Below, in pieces: positions 20,902 through 30,516 of a stretch of 64,000 bases of DNA (its first letter is position 1; each line of letters opens with the position of its first letter). The DNA is from an uncultured Flavobacteriales bacterium (lineage in GTDB: Bacteria; Bacteroidota; Bacteroidia; Flavobacteriales_D; Sanyastnellaceae), in the NCBI GenBank assembly GCA_943787435.1, contig CALSMK010000005.1, forward strand, positions 1 through 64,000, given 5' to 3'. Below the pieces are notes generated by a model. The model was given only the letters and a program-made list of their open reading frames with translations, was not told the DNA's origin and ran no database searches. The position numbers and the translations under genes were made by a program.

Positions 20902-22161
20902 ATGGGTTGTGGATCATGCAAAAAAGGCGAGGACGGCAAGCCCATGGGCTGCAAGTCCAATGGGAATTGCGGCAACTGTGGTTGCGACGTGATGACTGTG
21001 TTCGATTGGTTAGAGGGGGTACCCATTCCTGAGGGGCAGCGTGCATTTGACATTGTCGAGGTTCGTTTCAAGCGAAACCGCAAAGGCTATTTCCGAATTG
21101 GACAGGGCCGCCGTGTTCAGACCGGGGATGTGGCCGTGGTGGATGTTGCGCCAGGAGAAGACATGGGCATTGTATCCCTGACAGGAGAGTTGGTGAGGGC
21201 CCAGATGAAGGCCAAAAATGTGCGCGACACCCACGAGATCAAGCGGGTGGCTCGCAAAGCCACCATGGAGGACATCTCCACGTGGCAATCCGCGCGCAGC
21301 CGAGAGGAAGACACCCTCAAACAAGCACGTCAAATTGTGGCTGAACACCAAGTCGAGTTGAAGCTCGGCGACGTGGAGTTTCAGGGCGACGGGACCAAGT
21401 GTACGTTTTTCTACACAGCAGAACATCGGGTTGATTTCCGAGAATTGGTCAAAGCTTTGGCGGCAGCGTTCAAGGTTCGAATTGAGATGCGCCAGATTGG
21501 TGCCCGGCAAGAGTCGGCCCGGCTAGGGGGCATTGGGGTCTGTGGAAGGGAATTGTGTTGTTCAACATGGTTGACCGACTTCCGGAGCGTGTCGACAGGT
21601 GCGGCTCGGTATCAGCAACTCTCCTTGAACCCGCAGAAATTGGCGGGCCAATGCGGAAAGCTCAAGTGCTGTCTGAATTTCGAGCTGGACCAGTACAAGG
21701 AGGCGGTGGCGAAGTTTCCGCCCCCGAGCACGAAGCTGCACACCCGGAAAGGAAAGGCCGGCCATTTCAAGACCGATATTTTCGGTGGCAAGATGTGGTT
21801 TCAATACTTCGATGATCCTGGGGCTTCTCCCGTTCCCATTGAATTGGAGGACATCCGAGAGATCATGGCCATGAATGATCGGGGAGAAAAGCCCGATGAC
21901 TTGAAAGGCTTTGCCGTTCAAGAAGTGGCCGCGCCAGAAGACGCTTTGTTTGGCGATGTGGTGGGCCAAGACGACCTCAAGCGCTTTGACCAGCCTTCGG
22001 GACAGCGCCGACGCAAAAACAGAAGTGGCCACAAAAAAGGCGGAAACAGCAAGGGTCCTCAAGGTGGAAACTCAGGGGGTCAAGGCCCATCCGCCAACTC
22101 GGGCAAACGAAGAAACAAGCGGCGTAAACCCAACAAAGGGGGCGGCCCGAAAGCAGGATGA
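20902..22161 (+). CDS. ricT: RicT/PSP1-family protein (YaaT-like)
   Basis: VEVRFKRNRKGYFR; TFFYTAEHRVDFRELVKALAAAFKVRIEMRQIGARQESARLGGIGVCGRELCCSTWL; GQCGKLKCCLNFE. Cys-rich N-terminus, basic C-terminal tail. Confidence 0.87.
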   Translation: MGCGSCKKGEDGKPMGCKSNGNCGNCGCDVMTVFDWLEGVPIPEGQRAFDIVEVRFKRNRKGYFRIGQGRRVQTGDVAVVDVAPGEDMGIVSLTGELVRAQMKAKNVRDTHEIKRVARKATMEDISTWQSARSREEDTLKQARQIVAEHQVELKLGDVEFQGDGTKCTFFYTAEHRVDFRELVKALAAAFKVRIEMRQIGARQESARLGGIGVCGRELCCSTWLTDFRSVSTGAARYQQLSLNPQKLAGQCGKLKCCLNFELDQYKEAVAKFPPPSTKLHTRKGKAGHFKTDIFGGKMWFQYFDDPGASPVPIELEDIREIMAMNDRGEKPDDLKGFAVQEVAAPEDALFGDVVGQDDLKRFDQPSGQRRRKNRSGHKKGGNSKGPQGGNSGGQGPSANSGKRRNKRRKPNKGGGPKAG

Positions 22162-22637
22162 TGGCGCGCCAAACGTGGAGGTTGACGCTGCTTTTGATGG
22201 CTGTCGTCATGGCCATGGGATGCGGCCAGGGCCCGGTGGCCCTTGACGCGGTTGAATTGGACCCGAAGGCTTGGTTTGCGTCGGACACGGTCAAAATGAA
22301 CTTCACGGTTGACCACCCCGAACACCGGCATGATTTGCAGTTTGGATTGCGGCATGACGACCGGTATCCATTTTCCAATTTGTACCTCTTCGTGCGGTTG
22401 AACTACCCCAATGGAAAGACCTTAACCGACACCTTGGAGTGCCCCCTCGCGTCGCCAAGTGGCGAGTGGTACGGCGATGGCAGCCGTTGGATCGATCATC
22501 GAATCGGGTACAAACGCGGAGTGGCCTTTCCCTTGGCCGGAGAGTACTCCCTTGAGGTGGTCCATGCCATGCGGATGGATCCACTCCCGGGAATGGCAGA
22601 GCTTCGCTTTGCCATGTTTGACAAAACAGCTCCCTGA
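22158..22637 (+). CDS. gldH: GldH-like gliding motility lipoprotein
   Basis: Lipobox-like MAMGCG; YPFSNLYLFVRLNYPNGKTLTDTLECPLA; follows ricT as in other Bacteroidota. Confidence 0.83.
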   Translation: MMARQTWRLTLLLMAVVMAMGCGQGPVALDAVELDPKAWFASDTVKMNFTVDHPEHRHDLQFGLRHDDRYPFSNLYLFVRLNYPNGKTLTDTLECPLASPSGEWYGDGSRWIDHRIGYKRGVAFPLAGEYSLEVVHAMRMDPLPGMAELRFAMFDKTAP

Positions 22638-22641
22638 CTTC

Positions 22642-23088
22642 TCAGTCGTTATCGGGCAGAGGCGCAGGCTCGCCGTGCGCGACGGCTTCGCCATCGTCTT
22701 CCCAACCATAAAATCCACCTCGGAGGTTGTACAGCTCTTTGAACCCGGCCTTGGCCAGGTTGTTCATGGCGTCTTCGCTGCGGCCACCTGCAGCGCAATA
22801 GAGCGCAATCGGACGGTTTTTAGGCAAGGCGTGGGCAACCGCTGAAAAATCATCCTCGAGGAAGTCAATGAGAGACGCGCCTGCGATGTGGCCACTTTTC
22901 CACTCTTGAGCGGTGCGGACATCGATGAGCAAAAGGTCACTTCGGTCCTCCACCAGGCCTTTGAGCTCGGTTGGGCTGATGTCTCGGGCTACGCCTTGGC
23001 TGGGCTGTCCATCACAGGAAGTCACCATCCCAACAAACAGGAACAAAGAGAAAAACGGAAGGAGACGCAAAAAAGAGCAACGGAACAT
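22642..23088 (-). CDS. Rhodanese-like domain lipoprotein
   Basis: LLLIDVRTAQEWKSGHIAGASLIDF; PIALYCAAGGRSEDAMNNLAKAGF; lipobox VTSC. Confidence 0.85.
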   Translation of the reverse strand: MFRCSFLRLLPFFSLFLFVGMVTSCDGQPSQGVARDISPTELKGLVEDRSDLLLIDVRTAQEWKSGHIAGASLIDFLEDDFSAVAHALPKNRPIALYCAAGGRSEDAMNNLAKAGFKELYNLRGGFYGWEDDGEAVAHGEPAPLPDND

Positions 23089-23092
23089 GCAA

Positions 23093-23100
23093 CGAATGTA
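23093..23100 (-). promoter_or_regulatory. Putative -7 element (TACATTCG) of the rhodanese gene
   Basis: TACATTCG-TTGC-ATG. Confidence 0.5.
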
Positions 23101-23186
23101 CCGGAAGTCTGTTATTCCCTTGTCCAAGCGCTCTGGTCACTTCGATACTCGGGTGGCGAAAGCGTGCTGTAAATTGCTGCTCTGCA

Positions 23187-25295
23187 ATGATGAATTCGAT
23201 GTCCTTTGCCCTTTTTCGTTCGGCCACCTTCTCGGTGTTTTTGCTCTTGACGGCTCCTGTTTTTGCCCAAGAAAGCGGAGTCTTACCCTGTGGCCAGAAT
23301 CAGGCCCAAGATGCGCTGGAAGCCCTTTATCCAGAAGCCAAAGTCGAGCGGGAACTGAGGGAGTCCACATCCCGAGCGGCCGCAGCTGCTGTGCTGGAGC
23401 GCGGCAACAACGACGATGAGGTGTACATCATCCCCGTGGTGTTTCACGTGATCCATGACAATGGCCCAGAGAACATTTCGACCGAGCAGATTTTGGACGC
23501 AATGACCATCTTGAATCGGGACTTCAGAAAGCTGAACCCAGATACAGGGCAAATTGTAGCCGGGTTTGTGGACATCGCAGACGACATGGACATCGAATTC
23601 CGGCTGGCCAAAAGAGACCCCCAGGGCAACTGCCATTCGGGAATCAACCGCATCGAAAGTGAGCTGACCTACGACGGCTCCAATCAGATGAAGCAGCTCA
23701 TCAACTGGCCGCGCAACAGCTACATGAACGTATACGTGGCCGCGGATGCAGCGGGAGCTGCAGGCTACACCAACTACCCCTCTGAGTGGGGAGCCAATAC
23801 AGATGGAATTGTTCTGAAGTACGATTATGTGGGAAGCATTGGGACCAGCAATGCATACCGCAGCCGAACGCTCACCCACGAATGCGGTCACTGGCTCAAC
23901 TTGCCTCACCTGTGGGGCAGCTCAAACAACCCCAACGAACCCGACAACTGCGATGTGGATGATGGGGTGGAGGACACCCCGCTTTGTTTGGGAAGTCCTG
24001 TGGGCTTTTGTGATGTGGAGCGCACCACATGTGGCTCCCTTGACAATGTCCAGAATTACATGGAGTACAGCTACTGCAGTAAAATGTATACCACAGGACA
24101 GCGTGCCCGGATGAGGGCTGCTCTGAACAGTTCAGTGGCCGACCGCAACGAGCTCTGGTCGGAGCAGAATGTGGAGGACACAGGGGTGTTGGAGGAAGAG
24201 CTGTTGTGCCGTGCTGAGTTCAGCGTGGACCGCAACGAAGTTTGCTTGGGAGAAGCCTTGGATTTTAATGACGAGAGCTTCTTTGGCGTGTCGGAATGGT
24301 CTTGGGATTTTGGAGATGGAACCACCTTGTCAGGTTCGGACACGGAAGTTCATCAGAACCCCACCCACGTCTTTGAGGTGCCCGGTGAATTTGAGGTGTA
24401 CTTGACCGCATCCAACAGCACCGGCTCGGTCACTTCTCAAGACCCTGTGGTGATTCGCGTTTTGGACGATGGTCCATTGCCCGGTGAATTGCAAGAGGGG
24501 TTCGAAGCGTCGGAAGGTCCATGGAGCGAAGGCGAATGGTCCGTCGAGACATTGGCCGGACAGGCCTGGCAGATCCGGGAGACCACGGGCTACTCTGGCC
24601 TCAGGTCGCTCTATGTTCGCAACCGTCAAAATGTGGGTGGAGAAATCACAAGGGTGACGTCGGGCACATTCAATGCCACCGGCATGGCCTCATTGATGAT
24701 CGGCTACAAATACGCGTACAGCCACAGAACCACAGGCGTCACAGACGACCGCCTGAAACTGCAGGTAAGCAAGGACTGTGGGATGACTTGGAACACACGA
24801 CAGTTCCACCGTGGATTGATTGACTTGCCCACGGCTCCTGATCACGGAGGCAACTTCTATCCTTCTGGAGAGGACGAATGGTCAGGCCATTTGGAGGAGG
24901 TGAGCAACGACATTTATTTCGTCCCGAACCTGCGCTTCCGTTTTGAGTTCGAGTCGAAAGGGGGCAACAATGTGTTCTTGGACGACATCAACATTTATGG
25001 CGTGGATTCATTGGGCAACATCCTCGACTTGAACGAAGTTTCTGAGGGCCCCTCATTTGGACTCACGGCCTACCCCAATCCAAGCCAAGGAGCCTTTACC
25101 GTGGACGCCCGCTGGGGTGGAAATGGCGCCCAATTGTTGGTGCGAGATGCCGCCGGTCGCTTGGAACGAACCATTCGCCTGAACGGAGAAGGGGGCAGGA
25201 GAACCACCATTGATGGTTTGGCCCAAGGGGTTCATTTGCTGGAGCTCAACGCCCAAGGCCGAAGGGAAGTTTTGCGTTTGATTGTGGCCCACTGA
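23187..25295 (+). CDS. Secreted M43-type zinc metalloprotease with PKD domain and T9SS-like C-terminal domain
   Basis: LTHECGHWLNLPHLWG (HExxHxxxxxH-like), PKD WSWDFGDGTT, C-terminal LTAYPNPSQGAFTVDA...GLAQGVHLLELNAQGRREVLRLIV. Confidence 0.86.
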   Translation: MMNSMSFALFRSATFSVFLLLTAPVFAQESGVLPCGQNQAQDALEALYPEAKVERELRESTSRAAAAAVLERGNNDDEVYIIPVVFHVIHDNGPENISTEQILDAMTILNRDFRKLNPDTGQIVAGFVDIADDMDIEFRLAKRDPQGNCHSGINRIESELTYDGSNQMKQLINWPRNSYMNVYVAADAAGAAGYTNYPSEWGANTDGIVLKYDYVGSIGTSNAYRSRTLTHECGHWLNLPHLWGSSNNPNEPDNCDVDDGVEDTPLCLGSPVGFCDVERTTCGSLDNVQNYMEYSYCSKMYTTGQRARMRAALNSSVADRNELWSEQNVEDTGVLEEELLCRAEFSVDRNEVCLGEALDFNDESFFGVSEWSWDFGDGTTLSGSDTEVHQNPTHVFEVPGEFEVYLTASNSTGSVTSQDPVVIRVLDDGPLPGELQEGFEASEGPWSEGEWSVETLAGQAWQIRETTGYSGLRSLYVRNRQNVGGEITRVTSGTFNATGMASLMIGYKYAYSHRTTGVTDDRLKLQVSKDCGMTWNTRQFHRGLIDLPTAPDHGGNFYPSGEDEWSGHLEEVSNDIYFVPNLRFRFEFESKGGNNVFLDDINIYGVDSLGNILDLNEVSEGPSFGLTAYPNPSQGAFTVDARWGGNGAQLLVRDAAGRLERTIRLNGEGGRRTTIDGLAQGVHLLELNAQGRREVLRLIVAH

Positions 25296-25317
25296 TTGAG
25301 CTTGGCACAGTGGGAGG

Positions 25318-27120
25318 TCAGTCCTCGGACACCTCTTGCAGCCATGCGCGGTAAGCACCAAACAGGTTGGATCGGCTCACAAATCCGACATAGCGTCCGT
25401 TCTGTTCAACCGGAAGGTTCCAAGCTTGGGTTCGGTCGAATTTGTCCATGACCGCGTCCATGTTCTCGCTGAGGTCCAGAGAGGCAGCAGGGACCACCAT
25501 GAGGTCCTTGACAGTGAGCTCGTCGTATCGGGATTGGTCAAACATCACCCCCCGGATTTCTTCGAGTGGTACGATGCCAATGAGCCTTCCGTCGGATTGG
25601 AGAACGGGGTGGATGTTGCGCTTGCTCCGGGCCACCACCTCCACCAATTGACGCAGAGACATGTGGGCATGGACGGGCTCAAAATCTCGCTCCACCTGTT
25701 CCGCCAACTTCATCAGAGTGAGAACCGCTTTGTCTTTATCGTGGGTGAGCAACTCGCCCCGGTCGGCGAGTTCTTGCGTGTAAATGCTATTGGGGCGCAT
25801 CCAACGGGCCGTTTGAAAGGCGATGGAACTCGTGAGCATCAAAGGGATAAAGAGGTCGTATCCACCACTGGCTTCTGCAGCCAAAAAGATGGCCGTCAGC
25901 GGCGCCCGCAGAATGCCCGCCATTAGGCCTGCCATTCCGGCCAATACAAAGTGTCCCCCCACCAAATGCCAGCTTGGAAACAAGATGTCTGTGGTCAACA
26001 AGAAAATGCCGCCGAGAAGGGCGCCGCTCACCAGAGCGGGCGCGAAGACTCCTCCCACGCCTCCCGCACCCACGGTGAGGCCGGTCAGTGCGGGCTTGCA
26101 TGACCAAAGGATGGCCATGACGAGGAGCGTTCGAAGGGCCGATCCAGGAATGAAAGCGGCGCGGCCTTCAGGGTCAAGACGATCGAATTGGTCACTGAGG
26201 AGGTCATTGATGAGTTCAAAACCTTCTCCATAGAGTGAGGGAAAGAAAACGAGCACCCCTCCAATGGCGGCTCCAGAGAACAGAATACGGGCACCAATGT
26301 GCTTGAACTTCCGCACCAAACTGCCTGTGCCTCGGTAGACCGCACTGAACCAAACCGAGGCCAATCCGCAGAGGACGGCAAAAGGCAGGTAGGCCAATAC
26401 AGTGCCGTCCCAAGGAGGAAGATTGCGGCCCGCCTGCATTAGCTCTTCGGGGTCAATGAACAGCGTAGTGGTGAGCAAAGCAGACAAGGACGCGATCAGC
26501 AAGGGGACCAGGCTGGCTGTAGTGAGGTCAATCATGATCACCTCGACCGCGAATACGATTGCTGCCAATGGGGCCTTGAACATGGCCGCCAGTGACGCCG
26601 TCGCGGCGCAGCCGATCAAAACCAAGCGGTGCTTGTAATCCAAGTTGAATCGCTCAGATACTTCCGAGGCTATGGCTGCACTGCCTTGGACCGCAGGGGC
26701 CTCCAATCCAGCGCTGCCTCCAAAGCCCACCGTGAGCAAAGCAGAAGCTGCAGGGCTGATCATGGACATTCGTGGCAGCTTAGCGCGCATGCGAGACAGC
26801 GCGTGCAACGTGGAAGGAATGCCCGGTCCAGGGTGTCTTCCCCCAAAAACCCGCCGGACCAAGAGTTGTGTCAGAACAAGGCCAATGATGGGCAACACAA
26901 AAAGCACCTCTTCGGTGCCTCCGTCCACCGCCTCTGAGGGGAGGTTTCGCAGCCAGCCCACCCCGTTTTTCAAAAGCACGGCAAGCAACCCTGAGGCCAT
27001 GCCAATGAGAGCAGCGAGCAGCACAACAGCGTTCCTTGGACCCAAGCGGCCCCAGATTTCGTCAGGTGAAAATTTGGACAGGAATTGCCAGAGCGCTGCG
27101 GCCCTTTCTCCTTTCTGCAT
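25318..27120 (-). CDS. ClC-type chloride channel/antiporter with C-terminal CBS domains
   Basis: GRHPGPGIPSTL, GFGGSAGLEAPAVQGSAAIAS (gating-Glu region), GAGGVGGVFAPALVSGALLGG; CBS-like tail. Confidence 0.87.
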   Translation of the reverse strand: MQKGERAAALWQFLSKFSPDEIWGRLGPRNAVVLLAALIGMASGLLAVLLKNGVGWLRNLPSEAVDGGTEEVLFVLPIIGLVLTQLLVRRVFGGRHPGPGIPSTLHALSRMRAKLPRMSMISPAASALLTVGFGGSAGLEAPAVQGSAAIASEVSERFNLDYKHRLVLIGCAATASLAAMFKAPLAAIVFAVEVIMIDLTTASLVPLLIASLSALLTTTLFIDPEELMQAGRNLPPWDGTVLAYLPFAVLCGLASVWFSAVYRGTGSLVRKFKHIGARILFSGAAIGGVLVFFPSLYGEGFELINDLLSDQFDRLDPEGRAAFIPGSALRTLLVMAILWSCKPALTGLTVGAGGVGGVFAPALVSGALLGGIFLLTTDILFPSWHLVGGHFVLAGMAGLMAGILRAPLTAIFLAAEASGGYDLFIPLMLTSSIAFQTARWMRPNSIYTQELADRGELLTHDKDKAVLTLMKLAEQVERDFEPVHAHMSLRQLVEVVARSKRNIHPVLQSDGRLIGIVPLEEIRGVMFDQSRYDELTVKDLMVVPAASLDLSENMDAVMDKFDRTQAWNLPVEQNGRYVGFVSRSNLFGAYRAWLQEVSED

Positions 27121-28946
27121 CACCCCAGTCTAATTCTGACGCCACAGACCAACATGTCGTCCACTTGGTCTTCGTTGGCCTCGTTTCTCCAAGCTTCAAT
27201 TTGGCTCCTCAACTCCGCTTCTTGTCGGTCCACAGGGAGGGAGGCCAATTCGGCCAACAATGCCCTAAATCGCTTTCGCATGAATTTGCGGCCCTTGGGG
27301 CCGCCAAATTGATCGGGATAGCCATCAGATGCGCAGTACACCATGTCTCCGTCCTCCAGCGCCATCACTTGTGTGGTGAACCTGAACGCACCAGGCTCAA
27401 AGCTGGCAATGGCGCGTTTGTCGGGTTTGAGCTCGATCACCTCCCCATTCCGGACCAGATAAGCCGGTGAATTGGCGCCGGCATACTCCATGGTTTTCTC
27501 CTCTAAGTTGATGGACACCAGACCCAGGTCCATACCGTCAGGAACTTGGTCTTTGGCTTCTAGGCTGCTGTCTTCTCCCCGGTGAAGGACCGTCCGGGCA
27601 AGCTCATTAAGCCGGTCCAGGATTTTCCCCGGTTGGGTGTACACCTTGCCAATGTGCTGCAGGGCGTTGTGCCCGAGCAGGCTCATGAAAGCGCCAGGAA
27701 CCCCGTGTCCAGTGCAGTCCACGGCTGCAAACATGCGCCATGCATCCAACTTGTGGAACCAAGGAAAGTCGCCACTGACGCCGTCACGGGGCATGTGAAA
27801 CACAAACTGTCGGTCAAACACCCCTTTGCGCAAGGTGTCGCTGGGGAGAATGGCGCCTTGGATGCGTCGCGCGTAGTCAATGCTGGAGGTGAGGTCGGTG
27901 TAAAGGCGATGTATTTCTTCGCCCTGGGACTCGAGTTGGGTCGCTTGTCGTGTTAATGCCTTGGTCCTCTCCTCGACTTTGGCCTCCATTTCTCTTTCGT
28001 AGCCTGCGAGGTCATCTCTCATGTCCAACAGGGTCTTGCCCAAGACATCTTCTTCTGACAGTGGCGTGTACTCTGCGTCAAATTGTCCCTGTCCAACGGC
28101 GGCGCTGAATTCGCGCGTTCTTTGAAGGCCATCCGCCAGGCGATCCAGGGCTTCGGCCATTTCTCCAATTTCATCCTTCCTGGAGGGCATGGGGAAAGGG
28201 TGGTCAATGCCCCTTGAGAGGTAAAGCAGCCTGGCTCGAACCTTTCTCAAAGGCCGACGGATGGCGCGGGTGACCCAGGCAGCAATGCCCAAGCCGGCAA
28301 ACAGGGCAAAGAGTGAAATCCACTTCACCAAGGTGTCCAGTCGGCGGCCGCTTTGCTCCACAGCCTCATCGGTGACCCTGGCCAAGTCAGCAAAATGAAG
28401 CTCCATGGTGTGAAGTCCAGACTCCAATGAATCGAGTTTTGACGTCAAGTCTTCCCCTGGATGAAAGGGGTCGTCTAACATTTCGTCTACGTTTAGAATG
28501 AGCTGGAAATCGGCATCGAAATCAGCTTTTCGGGTTCCCGGGGGAACCAAGCCTTGCAAGGCGTCCAACAAGGCATCGGCTGCCAAATGATGCCGATAAA
28601 CCCTCTGGTGTAGGCCTTCCAGCTGGGGTGAAGTGGCTTTGAGCTCCACCAAGGTCGACGCAAATCCGTTTTGGAGCTCATCCAAAGTCTGGTGCGCATC
28701 CACATGGAGATGAATCGGTTCGGGAAGGCGGGCGGCCAGCAGTGCATAAGCCCTCATGGCCTCCACCCGTTGAAGAAGTTTGGCCACTTCAGCTTTGGCC
28801 AAGTCCACAGTGACGGCTTCCTCCAGCAACTCAGACTGGCGCTCGGTGGTTCGCGCAGTGAGCACAAAAAACACCGCGAGGGCGCCAATAAACAGGCCGA
28901 AGCCGGCGAAAATTCGGGTGCCTATGGAGTGGGACCAATTCCGCAT
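27120..28946 (-). CDS. Membrane HAMP-domain SpoIIE/PP2C-type serine phosphatase
   Basis: Two TM segments flanking a helical extracytoplasmic region, HAMP-like linker, then DYARRIQGAILPSD, FAAVDCTGHGVPGAFMSLLGHNAL, VYCASDGYPDQFGG. Confidence 0.87.
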   Translation of the reverse strand: MRNWSHSIGTRIFAGFGLFIGALAVFFVLTARTTERQSELLEEAVTVDLAKAEVAKLLQRVEAMRAYALLAARLPEPIHLHVDAHQTLDELQNGFASTLVELKATSPQLEGLHQRVYRHHLAADALLDALQGLVPPGTRKADFDADFQLILNVDEMLDDPFHPGEDLTSKLDSLESGLHTMELHFADLARVTDEAVEQSGRRLDTLVKWISLFALFAGLGIAAWVTRAIRRPLRKVRARLLYLSRGIDHPFPMPSRKDEIGEMAEALDRLADGLQRTREFSAAVGQGQFDAEYTPLSEEDVLGKTLLDMRDDLAGYEREMEAKVEERTKALTRQATQLESQGEEIHRLYTDLTSSIDYARRIQGAILPSDTLRKGVFDRQFVFHMPRDGVSGDFPWFHKLDAWRMFAAVDCTGHGVPGAFMSLLGHNALQHIGKVYTQPGKILDRLNELARTVLHRGEDSSLEAKDQVPDGMDLGLVSINLEEKTMEYAGANSPAYLVRNGEVIELKPDKRAIASFEPGAFRFTTQVMALEDGDMVYCASDGYPDQFGGPKGRKFMRKRFRALLAELASLPVDRQEAELRSQIEAWRNEANEDQVDDMLVCGVRIRLG

Positions 28947-28947
28947 A

Positions 28948-29850
28948 TCAGCGTTTTCCCAATTCGGCCAAGTTGGCTTTGCACCACGCGATGCGGTCTT
29001 GGTTCAAGAGCGCTTCTGAAACAATGGTCAAGGCTTCGTAGCCATTGCGCTGTTTGGGGTCCAATGCGATGGCACTTTCTAGGCCCTCTGCGGCTTCTGT
29101 CCACAAAATGGCAGCCATTTTCAATGCGGTGTCCACGGCATCTAAATCGTCTTCAGCCGCCTTGAATTGCCTCACACCTTGGTTGTACGTATGAACGGCG
29201 AGGTTGTACTCCGATCGGAAGGCGTCGTGCCCGAGGGCAATGGCATTCTGGTAGCAGACTTGCCCCCATTTGAACCAAGGGCCGGCTTGGCTTTGCTCTT
29301 GGGTTTCAGCTTGGACAAAGGCGTATTCGGCCAGCTGTTGCTCCAAAAGAACAGCGTCAGGTGTGGAATCCCAGTTGGGCTGGAGATGTTGGTTGATTCG
29401 CACGTAGGCCTCGAAGTGGTCCCGAGACCAATGCGCGTCACCTGGCTGGCTCATGGCCAATGCGTGATTGGCGTCCTCTAAGTGGGTGTCAGCCAGAAAA
29501 GAAAGCAGAGGTTCTCTTCGTTCAGCAACGCGGCCTTCTGGATCGAGGCGAGCGCTCTCCATGGCGGCAGCGATGGACTCTGTTCGCATTTGAGAGTCAG
29601 GGTGTCGGCCTTCTCGCTCAACAAAAATGGACTTGAGCACATAGGCCTTCACATACCACGTGAGGGGGTCCATTCCCTCACCAGATGCGATGGCCGATTC
29701 AATTTTCTCAAAGGCTTTCTGATGTTGCCCGGCTTGGGAAAATTCTATGGACTCACGGGTCAATCGGCCCTGAGCCGTGGCGCATGAAGCCAGAAGGACC
29801 ATGGTCCAAACTGTGGCGACTTTGATCATGAATATTGACTTCAATTTCAT
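28948..29850 (-). CDS. TPR-like exported (lipo)protein
   Basis: Signal/lipobox MVLLASCATAQG; helical repeat-like sequence; ATGA overlap with the upstream gene. Confidence 0.6.
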   Translation of the reverse strand: MKLKSIFMIKVATVWTMVLLASCATAQGRLTRESIEFSQAGQHQKAFEKIESAIASGEGMDPLTWYVKAYVLKSIFVEREGRHPDSQMRTESIAAAMESARLDPEGRVAERREPLLSFLADTHLEDANHALAMSQPGDAHWSRDHFEAYVRINQHLQPNWDSTPDAVLLEQQLAEYAFVQAETQEQSQAGPWFKWGQVCYQNAIALGHDAFRSEYNLAVHTYNQGVRQFKAAEDDLDAVDTALKMAAILWTEAAEGLESAIALDPKQRNGYEALTIVSEALLNQDRIAWCKANLAELGKR

Positions 29851-30473
29851 GGGCAAATCCTTTGCAGAAAAGGCACGGGCAGGGCCATTCCTTTGTCTTG
29901 GAGGTTCTGTTCTTGTTGCACGATGCACAGCCCAATGTTGGCCCCTTCACCGCTCCTCCTGAAGGAAAGGTCACTGGTGGCGATTTCGCCGCCATCGGTG
30001 ATGATGAGTGCTTGCTTGTCTTTCTTTCGGCTCCAACGGTTCAATGCTTCTTCTATGGATGAGTCTGGTGTTGGCCCATCCGTCCCGCTCAAAAACAAGA
30101 CCGTGAAATCTCCTTTGTGATCGCGCAAGGTTTTGGCGTCCAAGGATTTGATTTCTACGGGAAGTCCTGCGATCGATCGGCCATCCAAGCGGGTGCCCAA
30201 GTCCTCCGCCAAGTCGTCCCATCCCACTACGCCAATGCTGAATTTTTCCCTTTGGTCCAGATCTGGCCAGAACATTTCTCGACCGAGCAAATAGAGGTAG
30301 CGGCCAAAGTGCATGGCCCAAATTGGCGACCGGTCGATCTCAGGGTCCCCCAAGTTCGACGCATTGCACGGAACGTCATCAGCACCAATGGAAGGACCCA
30401 AAGGTGCAGCAAGGGTTGGCGTCATCACAAGGGATGGGCCAAGCAGGGCGAGGAACAGGAACGGCCGCAACAT
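29847..30473 (-). CDS. YfiR-like (DUF4154-like) exported protein
   Basis: Signal peptide; FGRYLYLLGREMFWPDLDQREKFSIGVVGWDDLAEDLG...FTVLFLSG...DKQALIITDGGEIAT resembles the YfiR family. Confidence 0.6.
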   Translation of the reverse strand: MLRPFLFLALLGPSLVMTPTLAAPLGPSIGADDVPCNASNLGDPEIDRSPIWAMHFGRYLYLLGREMFWPDLDQREKFSIGVVGWDDLAEDLGTRLDGRSIAGLPVEIKSLDAKTLRDHKGDFTVLFLSGTDGPTPDSSIEEALNRWSRKKDKQALIITDGGEIATSDLSFRRSGEGANIGLCIVQQEQNLQDKGMALPVPFLQRICP

Positions 30474-30516
30474 CAAATTCGCGTCTTCGCAAAATATACC
30501 GCGAAGCAACGCGGAA

